Positions 7,652 to 15,839 of a stretch of 51,463 bases of DNA are shown here, one piece after another. Position numbers and translations under genes: made by a program. Below the pieces are notes generated by a model. The model ran no database searches and was not told the DNA's origin. It saw nothing but the letters and a program-made list of their open reading frames with translations. Source of the stretch: Flavobacteriales bacterium (GTDB lineage Bacteria; Bacteroidota; Bacteroidia; Flavobacteriales_D; Crocinitomicaceae); assembly GCA_947474675.1 (NCBI GenBank), contig CANJKA010000013.1, forward strand, positions 1 to 51,463. Reading direction: 5' to 3'. Within the stretch, counting starts at the first letter, position 1, and every line of letters starts with the position of its first letter.

Positions 7652-9442
7652 TTAAAATTTCGATCTTAACCAATAATTCTTCAAATAATTCGTTTTCAAT
7701 GCGTCAATTGGTATGAATTTATAAGAAGGTCTCTCGTAATTTGTAATTTTTACTTTAATCTCTAAAAGCAACTCATCTCTTGAAATTAAGACATCTAAAA
7801 CCTGTCCTTCAAGAGCTGAATTAATCATTCCTTCAAACGAACTTTGATTAACTCTATATCCGTTGCACCCAATAATTTCATCATTTACACTAATTCCTGA
7901 ATCTTCAGCAGCAGAACCTGACCTTACACCTCTTACAACCACTTTATTACCTTCCGAACCGACAGAAACTCCAAAAGATGGTTTCACAGTAGCTGTATAC
8001 TGAACATTCACGCCAATATTTGTAAAAATTTCATTATAATCGGGAACCTTGGTACCATAAACATAATCGTTAAAAAACTGATCTAAATCTTTTTCTAAAA
8101 AAGCTTCTAATGTTTCTTGAAACTCTAATTCAGTAAAACCTCTGTTCAATTTCTTATAATATTTCGAATATAATTCTTGCATGAAATGATCTAAACATTT
8201 CTCACCACCAAACTTTTCAATAATCATTGCGTCAAAGCAAGCACCTAACAAAGCTCCTCTAGAATAATATGTCATTGTTGTGTTCGAACTATTTTCATTT
8301 GGTCTATATGCTTTTATCCAAGCATCAAAACTAGCATGAGCAACCGGTTGAATTCGAGTCCCTACACCACCTTCTACATAATTTAAAGAACTTAATAATT
8401 TAGGCATATATTGTTCTGGAGTATAATATCCTGCTCTCAATAATAATAATTCGTCGTAATACGTTGTAAAACCTTCCATAACCCATAACAATGAAGTGTA
8501 ATTTTCTTTTTCGTAATCAAAAGGTCCTAATTCTACCGGTCTAATTCTTTTTACGTTCCATAGATGAAAATATTCGTGTGCAACTAAAGATAAAAAATCG
8601 ATATAAGATCCGCCTTGATAAGTCCAACGATTCACACTTAAAGTGGTTGAATTCATGTGTTCTAAACCACCTTGACCATCAATTACATTGTGAACAATAA
8701 ATGTATAATGCTTATTTGGATTCTCACCAAAAACAGAAGTAGCCGTTTCACAAATTCTAGCCATATCTTTTTTTAAAGTCGAAACATCATAATTACCGAC
8801 ACCATACATAGCTACAGTATGAGTAACTCCAGCCGCTTTAAAATCAAAAACCTCTTGATTTCCGATTTCTATTGGACAATCTACAAGTTGGTCGTAATTT
8901 GCGAATTCGTAATAAGAACAGTCGCCTTTTGACTTTTCAATTAAAGAAATTGGCATAGCCGTTGAAATAATTTTAAAATCTTTATAAGGATGGATTTCTA
9001 ACGTTCCAGGTAAATTTTTACATTCATCAACATACATAAAAACACCTGTTCCACTAATATATCCGTGAGTTAAATCCAGGAAACTTGTTCTCACTGACAA
9101 TTCAAAAGCATAAACTTCATAATTGATAATTACTTTTTTAGAATCTCCTTTTGAAACTGTCCATTTATTCTTTTCTTTTTTAACAACTTTTAATTCTTTT
9201 CCTTTATCATCAAAAGCTTTCACCAGATTGACATTCTTAGAAAACTCTCTCACCAAATATGAACCAGGAGCCCAAACAGGCATTTTAATATCAAAAGTTT
9301 TTTGATTTAAGCCAGAAACAATCATTTCAACTTCATAATAATGAGATTGAGGTCGAGACATTTTAAGATTATATGCTATTTTTTGACCAAAAACGGATGA
9401 TAAAAAGACCGTAAAAGTAATTAACAAAGAAGCTTTAAACAT
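7652..9442 (-). CDS. M61 family zinc aminopeptidase with PDZ domain
   Basis: 596 residues with signal peptide (about 1-19, FLSSVFGQ). Layout: N-terminal beta-sandwich (about 20-170), a gluzincin catalytic domain with HEYFH (289-293) followed by LWNVKRIRP, and downstream zinc ligand Glu323 in WVMEGFTTYYDE, then a C-terminal PDZ domain (about 480-570, VRGVRSGSAAEDSGISVNDEIIGCNG). M61 enzymes (glycyl aminopeptidase type) cleave N-terminal Gly or acidic residues; cargo here unknown. All metal-binding residues are present, so it should be active in the periplasm. Monocistronic, with a minus-strand -7 box at 9459-9466. Confidence 0.93.
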   Translation of the reverse strand: MFKASLLITFTVFLSSVFGQKIAYNLKMSRPQSHYYEVEMIVSGLNQKTFDIKMPVWAPGSYLVREFSKNVNLVKAFDDKGKELKVVKKEKNKWTVSKGDSKKVIINYEVYAFELSVRTSFLDLTHGYISGTGVFMYVDECKNLPGTLEIHPYKDFKIISTAMPISLIEKSKGDCSYYEFANYDQLVDCPIEIGNQEVFDFKAAGVTHTVAMYGVGNYDVSTLKKDMARICETATSVFGENPNKHYTFIVHNVIDGQGGLEHMNSTTLSVNRWTYQGGSYIDFLSLVAHEYFHLWNVKRIRPVELGPFDYEKENYTSLLWVMEGFTTYYDELLLLRAGYYTPEQYMPKLLSSLNYVEGGVGTRIQPVAHASFDAWIKAYRPNENSSNTTMTYYSRGALLGACFDAMIIEKFGGEKCLDHFMQELYSKYYKKLNRGFTELEFQETLEAFLEKDLDQFFNDYVYGTKVPDYNEIFTNIGVNVQYTATVKPSFGVSVGSEGNKVVVRGVRSGSAAEDSGISVNDEIIGCNGYRVNQSSFEGMINSALEGQVLDVLISRDELLLEIKVKITNYERPSYKFIPIDALKTNYLKNYWLRSKF

Positions 9443-9458
9443 AATTTATAATTTTTAT

Positions 9459-9466
9459 CAAAGATA
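9459..9466 (-). promoter_or_regulatory. -7 box for the M61 peptidase gene
   Basis: Minus-strand TATCTTTG, exact consensus, 17 bases upstream of the ATG at 9442. It sits 12 bases from the divergent -7 box at 9479-9486, so the two promoters must overlap. Confidence 0.65.
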
Positions 9467-9478
9467 GAATTCGATTTG

Positions 9479-9486
9479 TAATTTTG
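9479..9486 (+). promoter_or_regulatory. -7 box for the coiled-coil lipoprotein gene
   Basis: TAATTTTG matches TAnnTTTG, 29 bases upstream of the ATG at 9516; divergent and interleaved with the M61 promoter. Confidence 0.6.
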
Positions 9487-9515
9487 TACAACACTTTCGT
9501 TTTAAATTTAAATAT

Positions 9516-10376
9516 ATGCGTAATTTTCTCTTCTTTTCGATATTATTAACATTTTGTTTTACATCTTGTCAACCAGAACCAAAAAAATCAAGGGCAGCTG
9601 ACTTAGAAAAAATTGCAGATCTAAAAGGTAAATTGGATCAATTGAAATTAGATACACAATTAAAAGACGCCTTAATTCAAGAATCTTTGTCCTTTTTTGA
9701 AGAAATTCAATCCAATTTAGAAACGATTCATTTAAAAAAGAATGAAATCAAATTAAGAGCTGAAAATCCAAACGCCTCTGAACTTGACAAAGCTTGGATA
9801 ATAGAAGAAATAAAGCACATCAATTATTTACGGGAAGAAAATGGAAAAAAAGTCAATTCACTCAATAACGAATTAAAAAAGAGCGGATTAAAAATTCGAG
9901 AATTAGAAAACATGGTTGAGCGCCTCATCAAAGAGATGGCATCAAAAGACATTGAAATCGCTATATTACAATCAGAAATTGAAATAAAAACAGCAGAATA
10001 TTCCAAGGTTTTTGAAGCTTACCTTGTTCAAGAAATGATCGTTAGCGAATTAACTGATCAAATCAATACAGGATATTATACATTTGGTCGTGAACGTGAA
10101 TTACGAGATAATCAAGTCATTGAAAAACAAAAAGGATTTATCGGAATTGGCAAGAAAACAAAATTATTAAACAATTTCAACGAATCCATTTTCAATAAAA
10201 TTGATATTTCAATGACCAAAGAAATATTAGTCGAAGGATTGAAAATTCGTTTTATTACTGATCATCCTTCAGCATCATACAGACTTCAAACAACAGGAAA
10301 TAACACAAAAATAATTATATTAAACCCAAAAGATTTTTGGAGAGTTACTAAGTATTTGGTTGTTTTGGTAGATTGA
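9516..10376 (+). CDS. Coiled-coil lipoprotein of unknown function
   Basis: 286 residues. Signal peptide with lipobox FTSC, so the mature lipoprotein starts at about Cys19 with QPEPKKS. From about 28 to 175 the sequence is a long heptad-rich coiled coil (DLKGKLDQLKLDT, LNNELKKSGLKIRELENMVERLIKEM, ILQSEIEIKTAEYSKVF). The C-terminal globular part (about 185-286) contains FGRERELRDNQVIEKQKGFIGIGKKTKLLN and a beta-rich end. This layout recurs in Bacteroidota lipoproteins without assigned function. It is probably anchored in an envelope membrane facing the periplasm. No operon partner. Confidence 0.85.
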   Translation: MRNFLFFSILLTFCFTSCQPEPKKSRAADLEKIADLKGKLDQLKLDTQLKDALIQESLSFFEEIQSNLETIHLKKNEIKLRAENPNASELDKAWIIEEIKHINYLREENGKKVNSLNNELKKSGLKIRELENMVERLIKEMASKDIEIAILQSEIEIKTAEYSKVFEAYLVQEMIVSELTDQINTGYYTFGRERELRDNQVIEKQKGFIGIGKKTKLLNNFNESIFNKIDISMTKEILVEGLKIRFITDHPSASYRLQTTGNNTKIIILNPKDFWRVTKYLVVLVD

Positions 10377-10404
10377 TGTGTGATTTTCAGGACATACGAA
10401 TTTT

Positions 10405-10448
10405 TAACCACAGATTTACACAAAACATTTACACGGAGTATCGCAAAG
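10405..10448 (+). repeat. Diverged copy of a dispersed 'AACCACAGATT' repeat (copy A)
   Basis: Begins AACCACAGATTTACACA and ends TCGCAAAG. The reverse complement of 47737-47784 begins AACCACAGATTAACACAG and also ends GTCGCAAAG with the same order of blocks, so the two are inverted relatives. No gene is associated. Confidence 0.6.
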
Positions 10449-10590
10449 TTTTTCAAGAATCTAAATAAAAACTCCTTTTAGACTTTAGGTCACCTCCCGC
10501 GGTCTCCTTTCACTAACGTTCAGTCTTCGGAAGCAGTACTTTCTCTCCTCGAGGAGGGAAGGAAAACGGATTTAATAAAGTTTACAATCT

Positions 10591-10654
10591 AAGACCGTTG
10601 TAAAACTCCTAACTCTTCGTTATAAATAAAATTTATGACTTTTACAACGGTCTT
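10591..10654. repeat. 64-bp element with perfect 15-bp terminal inverted repeats
   Basis: AAGACCGTTGTAAAA (10591-10605) and its exact complement (10640-10654) flank 34 AT-rich bases; allowing one mismatch the match extends to 18 bp. A T8 run follows at about 10660. It may be a tiny MITE, a solo IS-end pair or a long-looped terminator for the upstream lipoprotein gene. Confidence 0.65.
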
Positions 10655-10693
10655 AATCTAGTTTTTTTTGTTAATCGACTAATTCCACCCCAT

Positions 10694-10726
10694 AAAAAAA
10701 GCTCTTCAGAACAGAAGAGCTTTTTT
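10694..10726 (-). terminator. Bidirectional-looking terminator at the end of the yajC unit
   Basis: GCTCTTC (10701-10707), loop AGAACA, GAAGAGC (10714-10720), with A7 on one side and T6 on the other, so it can work on both strands. It ends the leftward dehydrogenase-nusB-DUF1573-yajC run. Confidence 0.85.
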
Positions 10727-10743
10727 ATAACCTATTATTTTTC

Positions 10744-11010
10744 TTATGCTGTTTGCAATTTATCTTCAGAAGAAGTTGCGATAGCTGATTTATCAAATCT
10801 AATTTTACTACTTCCTTCACAAGAAACCAAAACTGTAGAATCATTTATTTCTAAAATTTTACCATGAATACCTCCAATAGTAACTATTTTATCTCCTGCT
10901 TTCATGTTTTCTCTAAAAGCTTTTAAGTCTTTTTGTTTTTTTGCTTGAGGTTTAATCATGAAAAAATACATCACGATAAATATTGCCCCAATCATTACAA
11001 TTTCATTCAT
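10744..11010 (-). CDS. yajC: Preprotein translocase subunit YajC
   Basis: 88 residues. One N-terminal membrane segment (about 3-20, IVMIGAIFIVMYFFMI) is followed by the family signature KPQAKKQKDLKAFRENMKAGDKIVTIGGIHGKILEI and a short acidic tail. YajC associates with SecDF at the inner membrane and aids protein export. It is the last gene of the leftward unit, 22 bases after DUF1573, with a strong terminator downstream. Length and motif fully match the family. Confidence 0.95.
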   Translation of the reverse strand: MNEIVMIGAIFIVMYFFMIKPQAKKQKDLKAFRENMKAGDKIVTIGGIHGKILEINDSTVLVSCEGSSKIRFDKSAIATSSEDKLQTA

Positions 11011-11032
11011 CTTTTTAAATTTATTTATTTAT

Positions 11033-11431
11033 TTACTTGTTTATTATATTAGCCTTAACAGCAACCGTAGTTAATGAAGGTTCAGTATTAGCAACTATAT
11101 TAACTGCTTTGTTAATTATTCCAGCATTTGCACTTAAAGTTGTTACATGAACTTTAATAACCCCTTCTTCACCAGGATTAATAGGAGCTTCAGGTTTTTC
11201 AGCGACTGTACAGCTGCAAGACCCCTTTGCGTCACCAATTACAAGAGGAAATTCACCTGTGTTTTTAAGAATAAATTTCGCTTCTATCGTTTCTCCTTTG
11301 ATAACATTACCTGCATCAAACACTAAATTGACAGACATAGAAGTTTTGTTTCCAACTTCAACTTTAGTATTTCCTTGACAAGAAACAACTAATGCTGCTA
11401 ATCCAATGTATAAAAATAATTTCTTTTTCAT
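11033..11431 (-). CDS. DUF1573 lipoprotein
   Basis: 132 residues with signal peptide and lipobox VVSC (Cys18). The DUF1573 domain follows: GETIEAKFILKNTGEFPLVI..GSCSCT is its usual core, an Ig-like fold in which the CSC pair is conserved. Function unknown, probably a periplasmic or surface protein. In this unit it lies between nusB (26-base gap) and yajC, an arrangement common in Bacteroidota. Confidence 0.9.
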   Translation of the reverse strand: MKKKLFLYIGLAALVVSCQGNTKVEVGNKTSMSVNLVFDAGNVIKGETIEAKFILKNTGEFPLVIGDAKGSCSCTVAEKPEAPINPGEEGVIKVHVTTLSANAGIINKAVNIVANTEPSLTTVAVKANIINK

Positions 11432-11457
11432 CTTCTCTTTATTTAGGTTAAAATAAG

Positions 11458-12405
11458 TTAACTAATAAGTCCTCGACCAATTTTCACGATTTTTTTATCT
11501 TTCATTAAAGAATCAATCGCTTTGTCTAAAACACCATTGATAAACGTGTGACTTTTTGGAGTACTGTAGAATTTAGAAATTTCAATGTATTCATTCAAGG
11601 TAACTTTCGTCGGAATACTATTGAAAATTTGAAATTCAGTAATTGCCATTTTCATTAATACAACGTCCATTTTTGCGATACGATCAATGTCCCAATTTTC
11701 TGTTAAATGATCAATTAAAGTTGTATTTTCTTTGTCTAATGAAATTGTTTTTCTCAATAATTCTTGTACAAATTCAAGTTCATCGTCCTTGTCTTTGTAT
11801 AATTTCAATATTGAATTATCTCCTTCTGGAGAAAATCCTTTAATTGTTTTTAAAACCATAGAACAAGCCAAATCGATATCATCCATCCATTGAATACTTT
11901 TCTCTTCAAAAAAGTCATATAACAAAGGATAATTAGCAATTTCAACTTTAAATAAATTTAAAGCAAATTGTTTATCCTCTTCAAAACCTGTTGATTCACT
12001 GTTCATGTATTCAAAAAACGTTTCACTTTCACGGATATGCAAAAGCATTTTTTTGAACATTTCTTGGTGATCATCTCCAACCCAATTTACTTTTATATCT
12101 TCAGAAATCATTCTTAATTCCTTATTTTCAATCAGCATATTTATCAATTCGTTGTTCACGAATCTCATGTTTGGATTCAATTCATCATCAGAAGGACGAA
12201 TTTTCTTTTTATTTTCTTCAATTCTATGAGCAGCAATAGCGTTTAATTCACCGAAAGTCAACATCAAATAGATGTATAAGTCGTAAATTCTTTCAATTGC
12301 TTGAAGCATGTCATTTTCCGTTCGACGAAAACTCTCTTCATTTGATTGATAATACGCATAAAGCGCCTGTAATACTTTAATTCTTAAATGTCTTCTATTT
12401 AGCAT
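11458..12405 (-). CDS. nusB: Transcription antitermination factor NusB (long Bacteroidota form)
   Basis: 315 residues, more than twice the E. coli length (139). It begins MLNRRHLRIKVLQALYAYYQS, the NusB/RsmB N-terminal arginine-rich helix that binds boxA RNA with NusE. The canonical C-terminal half is present at about 235-305 (NWDIDRIAKMDVVLMKMAITEFQIF..IPTKVTLNEYIEISKFYSTPKSHTFINGVLDKA). The extra 150 or so helical residues between them are usual for Bacteroidota NusB. It supports rRNA transcription antitermination. It is 44 bases downstream of the dehydrogenase gene in the same unit. Confidence 0.95.
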   Translation of the reverse strand: MLNRRHLRIKVLQALYAYYQSNEESFRRTENDMLQAIERIYDLYIYLMLTFGELNAIAAHRIEENKKKIRPSDDELNPNMRFVNNELINMLIENKELRMISEDIKVNWVGDDHQEMFKKMLLHIRESETFFEYMNSESTGFEEDKQFALNLFKVEIANYPLLYDFFEEKSIQWMDDIDLACSMVLKTIKGFSPEGDNSILKLYKDKDDELEFVQELLRKTISLDKENTTLIDHLTENWDIDRIAKMDVVLMKMAITEFQIFNSIPTKVTLNEYIEISKFYSTPKSHTFINGVLDKAIDSLMKDKKIVKIGRGLIS

Positions 12406-12449
12406 TCTCTTTTTTTTATGAAAGTTTTATATTTAAAACGTCCATTAAT

Positions 12450-13547
12450 TTACATTGGTAATTTAACTCTACCAATTGATTCTATCCTCTCTTCAGCCAT
12501 TTTATTAGCTATTTGATATGTAGGAATGTTTTCAGTACTTGATCTTTTTACGATGTTTGAAATTGTATTGTAAATTTCATCCGCTTTAGACATTGCCCAT
12601 TCAGCTGTATAACCTTTAACTTCAGAATAACAATTAATTACACCACCTGCATTTAATGCAAAATCAGGGGCATAAATGATTCCTTTTTTCATCACATCCA
12701 AACCGTGAATGTTTTCTTGTTGTAATTGATTGTTTGCAGCACCAGCAATAATAGAGCAGTTCAAACGAGAAAGTGTATCTGAATTTACCGTAGCACCTAA
12801 AGCACACGGAGCATAAATATCCATGTCAATGTCATAGATATCATTTAATCCAACCACTTTTGCTCCATATGTATCAGAAACTCTTTTCAAAGATTGCTCG
12901 TGGATATCAGTTATATAAACATCAGCACCTTCTTTCGCTAAAAGTTTAACCAAATATTCACCAACATGACCAACACCTTGAACCGCAATTTTCTTACCTG
13001 ACAATGAATCTGAACCAAATTGTTCTTTAGCACACGCTTTCATTCCCATATAAACACCGTGAGCAGTAACTGGAGAAGGATCCCCACTTTTTCCAGGCAA
13101 ACCAACAACGCTATCTGTTTCCATTTTTACGTAAGTCATATCCAACGTAGAAATACCAACATCTTCTGCTGTAATATATTTCCCTGCTAAACTATTTACG
13201 AATTTACCGAATCGACGCATTAAAGCTTCTGATTTCATGGTATGTGAATCACCGATAATGACTGCTTTACCACCTCCTAGATTTAATCCAGAGATTGCAT
13301 TTTTATACGTCATTCCTCTTGAAAGTCGAAGAACATCATTCAATGCTTCCATTTCATTATTATACGACCACATTCTTGTACCTCCTAATGCAGGCCCTAA
13401 AACAGTATTATGAACAGCAATAATTGCTTTTAATCCTGTTGAGTTATCATTGCAGAACAATATCTGTTCATGATTAAACTTACTCATCTGAGCAATGACC
13501 GGATTTGTTGCTAAATCCGTATCTTGAATTTCTTTTACTTCGAACAT
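12450..13547 (-). CDS. Leucine-type Glu/Leu/Phe/Val dehydrogenase
   Basis: 365 residues. It catalyses NAD-dependent oxidative deamination of branched-chain amino acids, or the reverse. The catalytic pair Lys82 (GMTYKNA) and Lys94 (GLNLGGGKAVI) is spaced 12 residues as in leucine dehydrogenase, and ALGGTRMW (54-60) forms the substrate pocket. The Rossmann motif VQGVGHVGEYL is at about 193-203. The C-terminal NCYSEVKGY is typical. Its small size and motifs favour the leucine over the glutamate subgroup. It heads the leftward unit with nusB, DUF1573 and yajC, divergent from the ABC exporter. No clear -7 box was found upstream. Confidence 0.92.
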   Translation of the reverse strand: MFEVKEIQDTDLATNPVIAQMSKFNHEQILFCNDNSTGLKAIIAVHNTVLGPALGGTRMWSYNNEMEALNDVLRLSRGMTYKNAISGLNLGGGKAVIIGDSHTMKSEALMRRFGKFVNSLAGKYITAEDVGISTLDMTYVKMETDSVVGLPGKSGDPSPVTAHGVYMGMKACAKEQFGSDSLSGKKIAVQGVGHVGEYLVKLLAKEGADVYITDIHEQSLKRVSDTYGAKVVGLNDIYDIDMDIYAPCALGATVNSDTLSRLNCSIIAGAANNQLQQENIHGLDVMKKGIIYAPDFALNAGGVINCYSEVKGYTAEWAMSKADEIYNTISNIVKRSSTENIPTYQIANKMAEERIESIGRVKLPM

Positions 13548-13585
13548 AAAAATCGCTAATAAATATTATATCAAGTCTATTGTTT

Positions 13586-13593
13586 ATTTTTGC
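13586..13593 (+). promoter_or_regulatory. -7 box for the ABC exporter gene
   Basis: TATTTTTG matches TAnnTTTG and is followed by a C, as in several other promoters here. It lies 43 bases before the ATG at 13637, supporting that ATG over the TTG at 13580, which lies upstream of this box. Confidence 0.6.
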
Positions 13594-13636
13594 ACCGATA
13601 TGCAACATAGACACTACAAAAATAGGAAATTATCGA

Positions 13637-15385
13637 ATGAAGTCACTTAGCTATTTGAATAAATATTTTTTTAAGTATAAATGGCACGTCCTTTTAGGGG
13701 TGGTATTTATTATTGCGTCTAACTATTTTGCCGTGCAAATGCCTATGTTTGTACAAAATACGGTGAATGAATTGTTTGAAAAAACTGACCTAAAATCTTT
13801 TTTAGATTTTTTCACGTTGATGCTTAAAATTGGTGGATTTTATATGTTTTTAGCTTTTATGAAGGGATTTTTTCTCTTTTTACAAAGACAAAGTATTATT
13901 ATTATGTCGCGTTTAATTGAATATGATTTAAAAAATGAGGTATATGATCAATACCAAAAATTAGATTACTCCTTCTTCAAAAAAAATAATACGGGTGATT
14001 TAATGAATCGTATTACGGAAGATGTTAGTCAAGTTAGGATGTATTTGGGTCCAGGCATCATGTACACGATAAATTTAGTAATCCTTTTTATAATGGTAGT
14101 TTCTCAAATGATTCAGATCAATGGGAAATTAACATTTTTCGTTTTACTCCCTTTGCCTTTGATGTCGTTTCTAATTTATAAGGTTTCAAGTAAGATGAAT
14201 AAATTGAGTCATGAAGTTCAAAAAGAACAATCCAACATGTCTACATTAATTCAAGAATTTTTCTCCGGAATCCGTGTGATTAAAGCGTATAGTAGAGAAA
14301 ATGAAGTAAAAGAAAAGTTCAATAATTCAGCAAATGAATACCATACACGTAATATGAAAAAGGTATTTGTGAATGCGATGTTTATGCCTACGATTACTTT
14401 TTTAATCGGACTTAGTACTTTAATTGTAATTTATGTTGGTGGATTTATGACCTACAATAATTCAATTTCTTTAGGTGAAATTATTTCTTTTATTATGTTT
14501 GTCAATATGTTAACTTGGCCATTTGCGAGTGTTGGTTGGGTAACTTCGATTATTCAAAGTGCAGCAGTTTCACAAGAAAGAATCAATGAATTTCTTAGAG
14601 AAAAACCTGAAATTAAAAATGAAAACAATTCGGATTTTCAATTTCAAGGAACGATTGAATTTAAAAATGTGAGTTATACGTATCCCAATTCAAACATTGA
14701 GGCAGTTCATAACCTAAGTTTTAAAATAAATAAAGGAGATACTTTTGCCGTAATTGGTCGAACAGGAAGTGGTAAATCTTCAATTATCAATCTTTTAATG
14801 CGTCAATTTGATCCAACTTTAGGTGAAATATTCATTGATGGAATCAATTTGAAAGAGGTTAATTTAGATTATTTCAGAAAACAAACCGGTGTTGTTCCAC
14901 AAGATGTTTTTTTATTTTCAGACACAATTGCCAATAATATTAAGTTTGGTTCAAATGAAGAAACCGTTTCTATCGATGAGTTAATTTTAATTACTAAAAA
15001 AGCACATGTTTATCAAAACATTGATGCTTTTTTAGATAAATTTGAAACATTATTAGGTGAAAGAGGAGTTAATTTAAGTGGTGGACAAAAACAAAGAGTA
15101 AGTATAGCTCGAGCATTGATTAGAAAACCAAGTCTTTTAATTCTAGACGATTGTTTATCAGCAGTTGATACCGAAACAGAAGAAATTATTTTGGCTAACT
15201 TAAAAAATGAAACCTCCTTAAAAACATCTGTTATTGTAAGTCACCGTATCTCTACTATTCGAAATGCGAGTAAAATAATAGTCATTGAAAACGGATGTAA
15301 AGTTGAAGAAGGTTCACATGCTGAATTAATCAATTTAAAAGGAACGTATTCAGAGATTTATGCGAAGCAATTGAAGGAGAGTTGA
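13637..15385 (+). CDS. ABC exporter, fused TMD-NBD, with Asp at the Walker B catalytic position
   Basis: 582 residues from the chosen ATG (an open frame extends to a TTG at 13580, before the promoter). It has an exporter transmembrane domain of six segments (about 18-320) and an ATPase domain with Walker A GRTGSGKSS, Q-loop VVPQDVFLF, signature LSGGQKQR, Walker B LLILDDCLSAVD and H-loop SHRIS. The residue after the Walker B Asp is Asp505 where most ABC proteins have the catalytic Glu. This is typical of the MdlA/YheI group, whose members work as heterodimers. No partner gene is adjacent. It probably exports a lipid or drug. Divergent from the dehydrogenase gene. Confidence 0.93.
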   Translation: MKSLSYLNKYFFKYKWHVLLGVVFIIASNYFAVQMPMFVQNTVNELFEKTDLKSFLDFFTLMLKIGGFYMFLAFMKGFFLFLQRQSIIIMSRLIEYDLKNEVYDQYQKLDYSFFKKNNTGDLMNRITEDVSQVRMYLGPGIMYTINLVILFIMVVSQMIQINGKLTFFVLLPLPLMSFLIYKVSSKMNKLSHEVQKEQSNMSTLIQEFFSGIRVIKAYSRENEVKEKFNNSANEYHTRNMKKVFVNAMFMPTITFLIGLSTLIVIYVGGFMTYNNSISLGEIISFIMFVNMLTWPFASVGWVTSIIQSAAVSQERINEFLREKPEIKNENNSDFQFQGTIEFKNVSYTYPNSNIEAVHNLSFKINKGDTFAVIGRTGSGKSSIINLLMRQFDPTLGEIFIDGINLKEVNLDYFRKQTGVVPQDVFLFSDTIANNIKFGSNEETVSIDELILITKKAHVYQNIDAFLDKFETLLGERGVNLSGGQKQRVSIARALIRKPSLLILDDCLSAVDTETEEIILANLKNETSLKTSVIVSHRISTIRNASKIIVIENGCKVEEGSHAELINLKGTYSEIYAKQLKES

Positions 15386-15839
15386 AATATTTATTGAAGA
15401 AGATACACAAGTGAACGATTTAAAGTTGTTGAATTTCATTGAATTAACTTTTTAATAACGCAAATATCGTTTGGTGTTTGTTGAAAGTTTCCAGCTGAGT
15501 TGGATTTTTAATCCTGCTCAATCCCGAAGCATACTCACTCTTCTTTAAGACAACTCTCAAATGTAGAAATTAATTAAACAGAATCAACTGATTAACTAAT
15601 TTCCCATCTTCTAGAATCCTACAGTTTTCTTAATGGATTACGTCACAAAGTAGTACCGAAGGTAAATCCAAGTTAATTTTTGAATCTGCTATCAAGTACA
15701 AAAAGCGAAGAATTGCAAATTCATCGTAGCGTTAAACGATATAGATACTTTACTGCTAGCAAAAGACATTAAACGAAACGACTAAGGATGTTACAAAAGT
15801 AATTTTCAGATTATTTATTTAATATTTAAATACATAAAA
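15386..15839. other. Intergenic stretch with nothing recognised
   Basis: 454 bases between two converging genes. No credible reading frame, promoter box or strong terminator was recognised; base composition is AT-rich with scattered GC-richer words that look like decayed sequence. Confidence 0.5.

Larger units (their letters stand above)
10377..10743. other. Intergenic stretch holding repeat relics and a terminator
   Basis: 367 bases with no credible gene. It holds a diverged dispersed repeat (10405-10448), a locally GC-richer stretch with a CTCCTCGAGGAG palindrome (about 10543-10556), a 64-bp inverted repeat (10591-10654) and the yajC terminator (10694-10726). Confidence 0.6.

Noticed and set aside
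13580..13636. N-terminal extension of the ABC exporter from a TTG
   Set aside because: The extension begins upstream of the -7 box and is not like exporter N termini; ATG 13637 is preferred.
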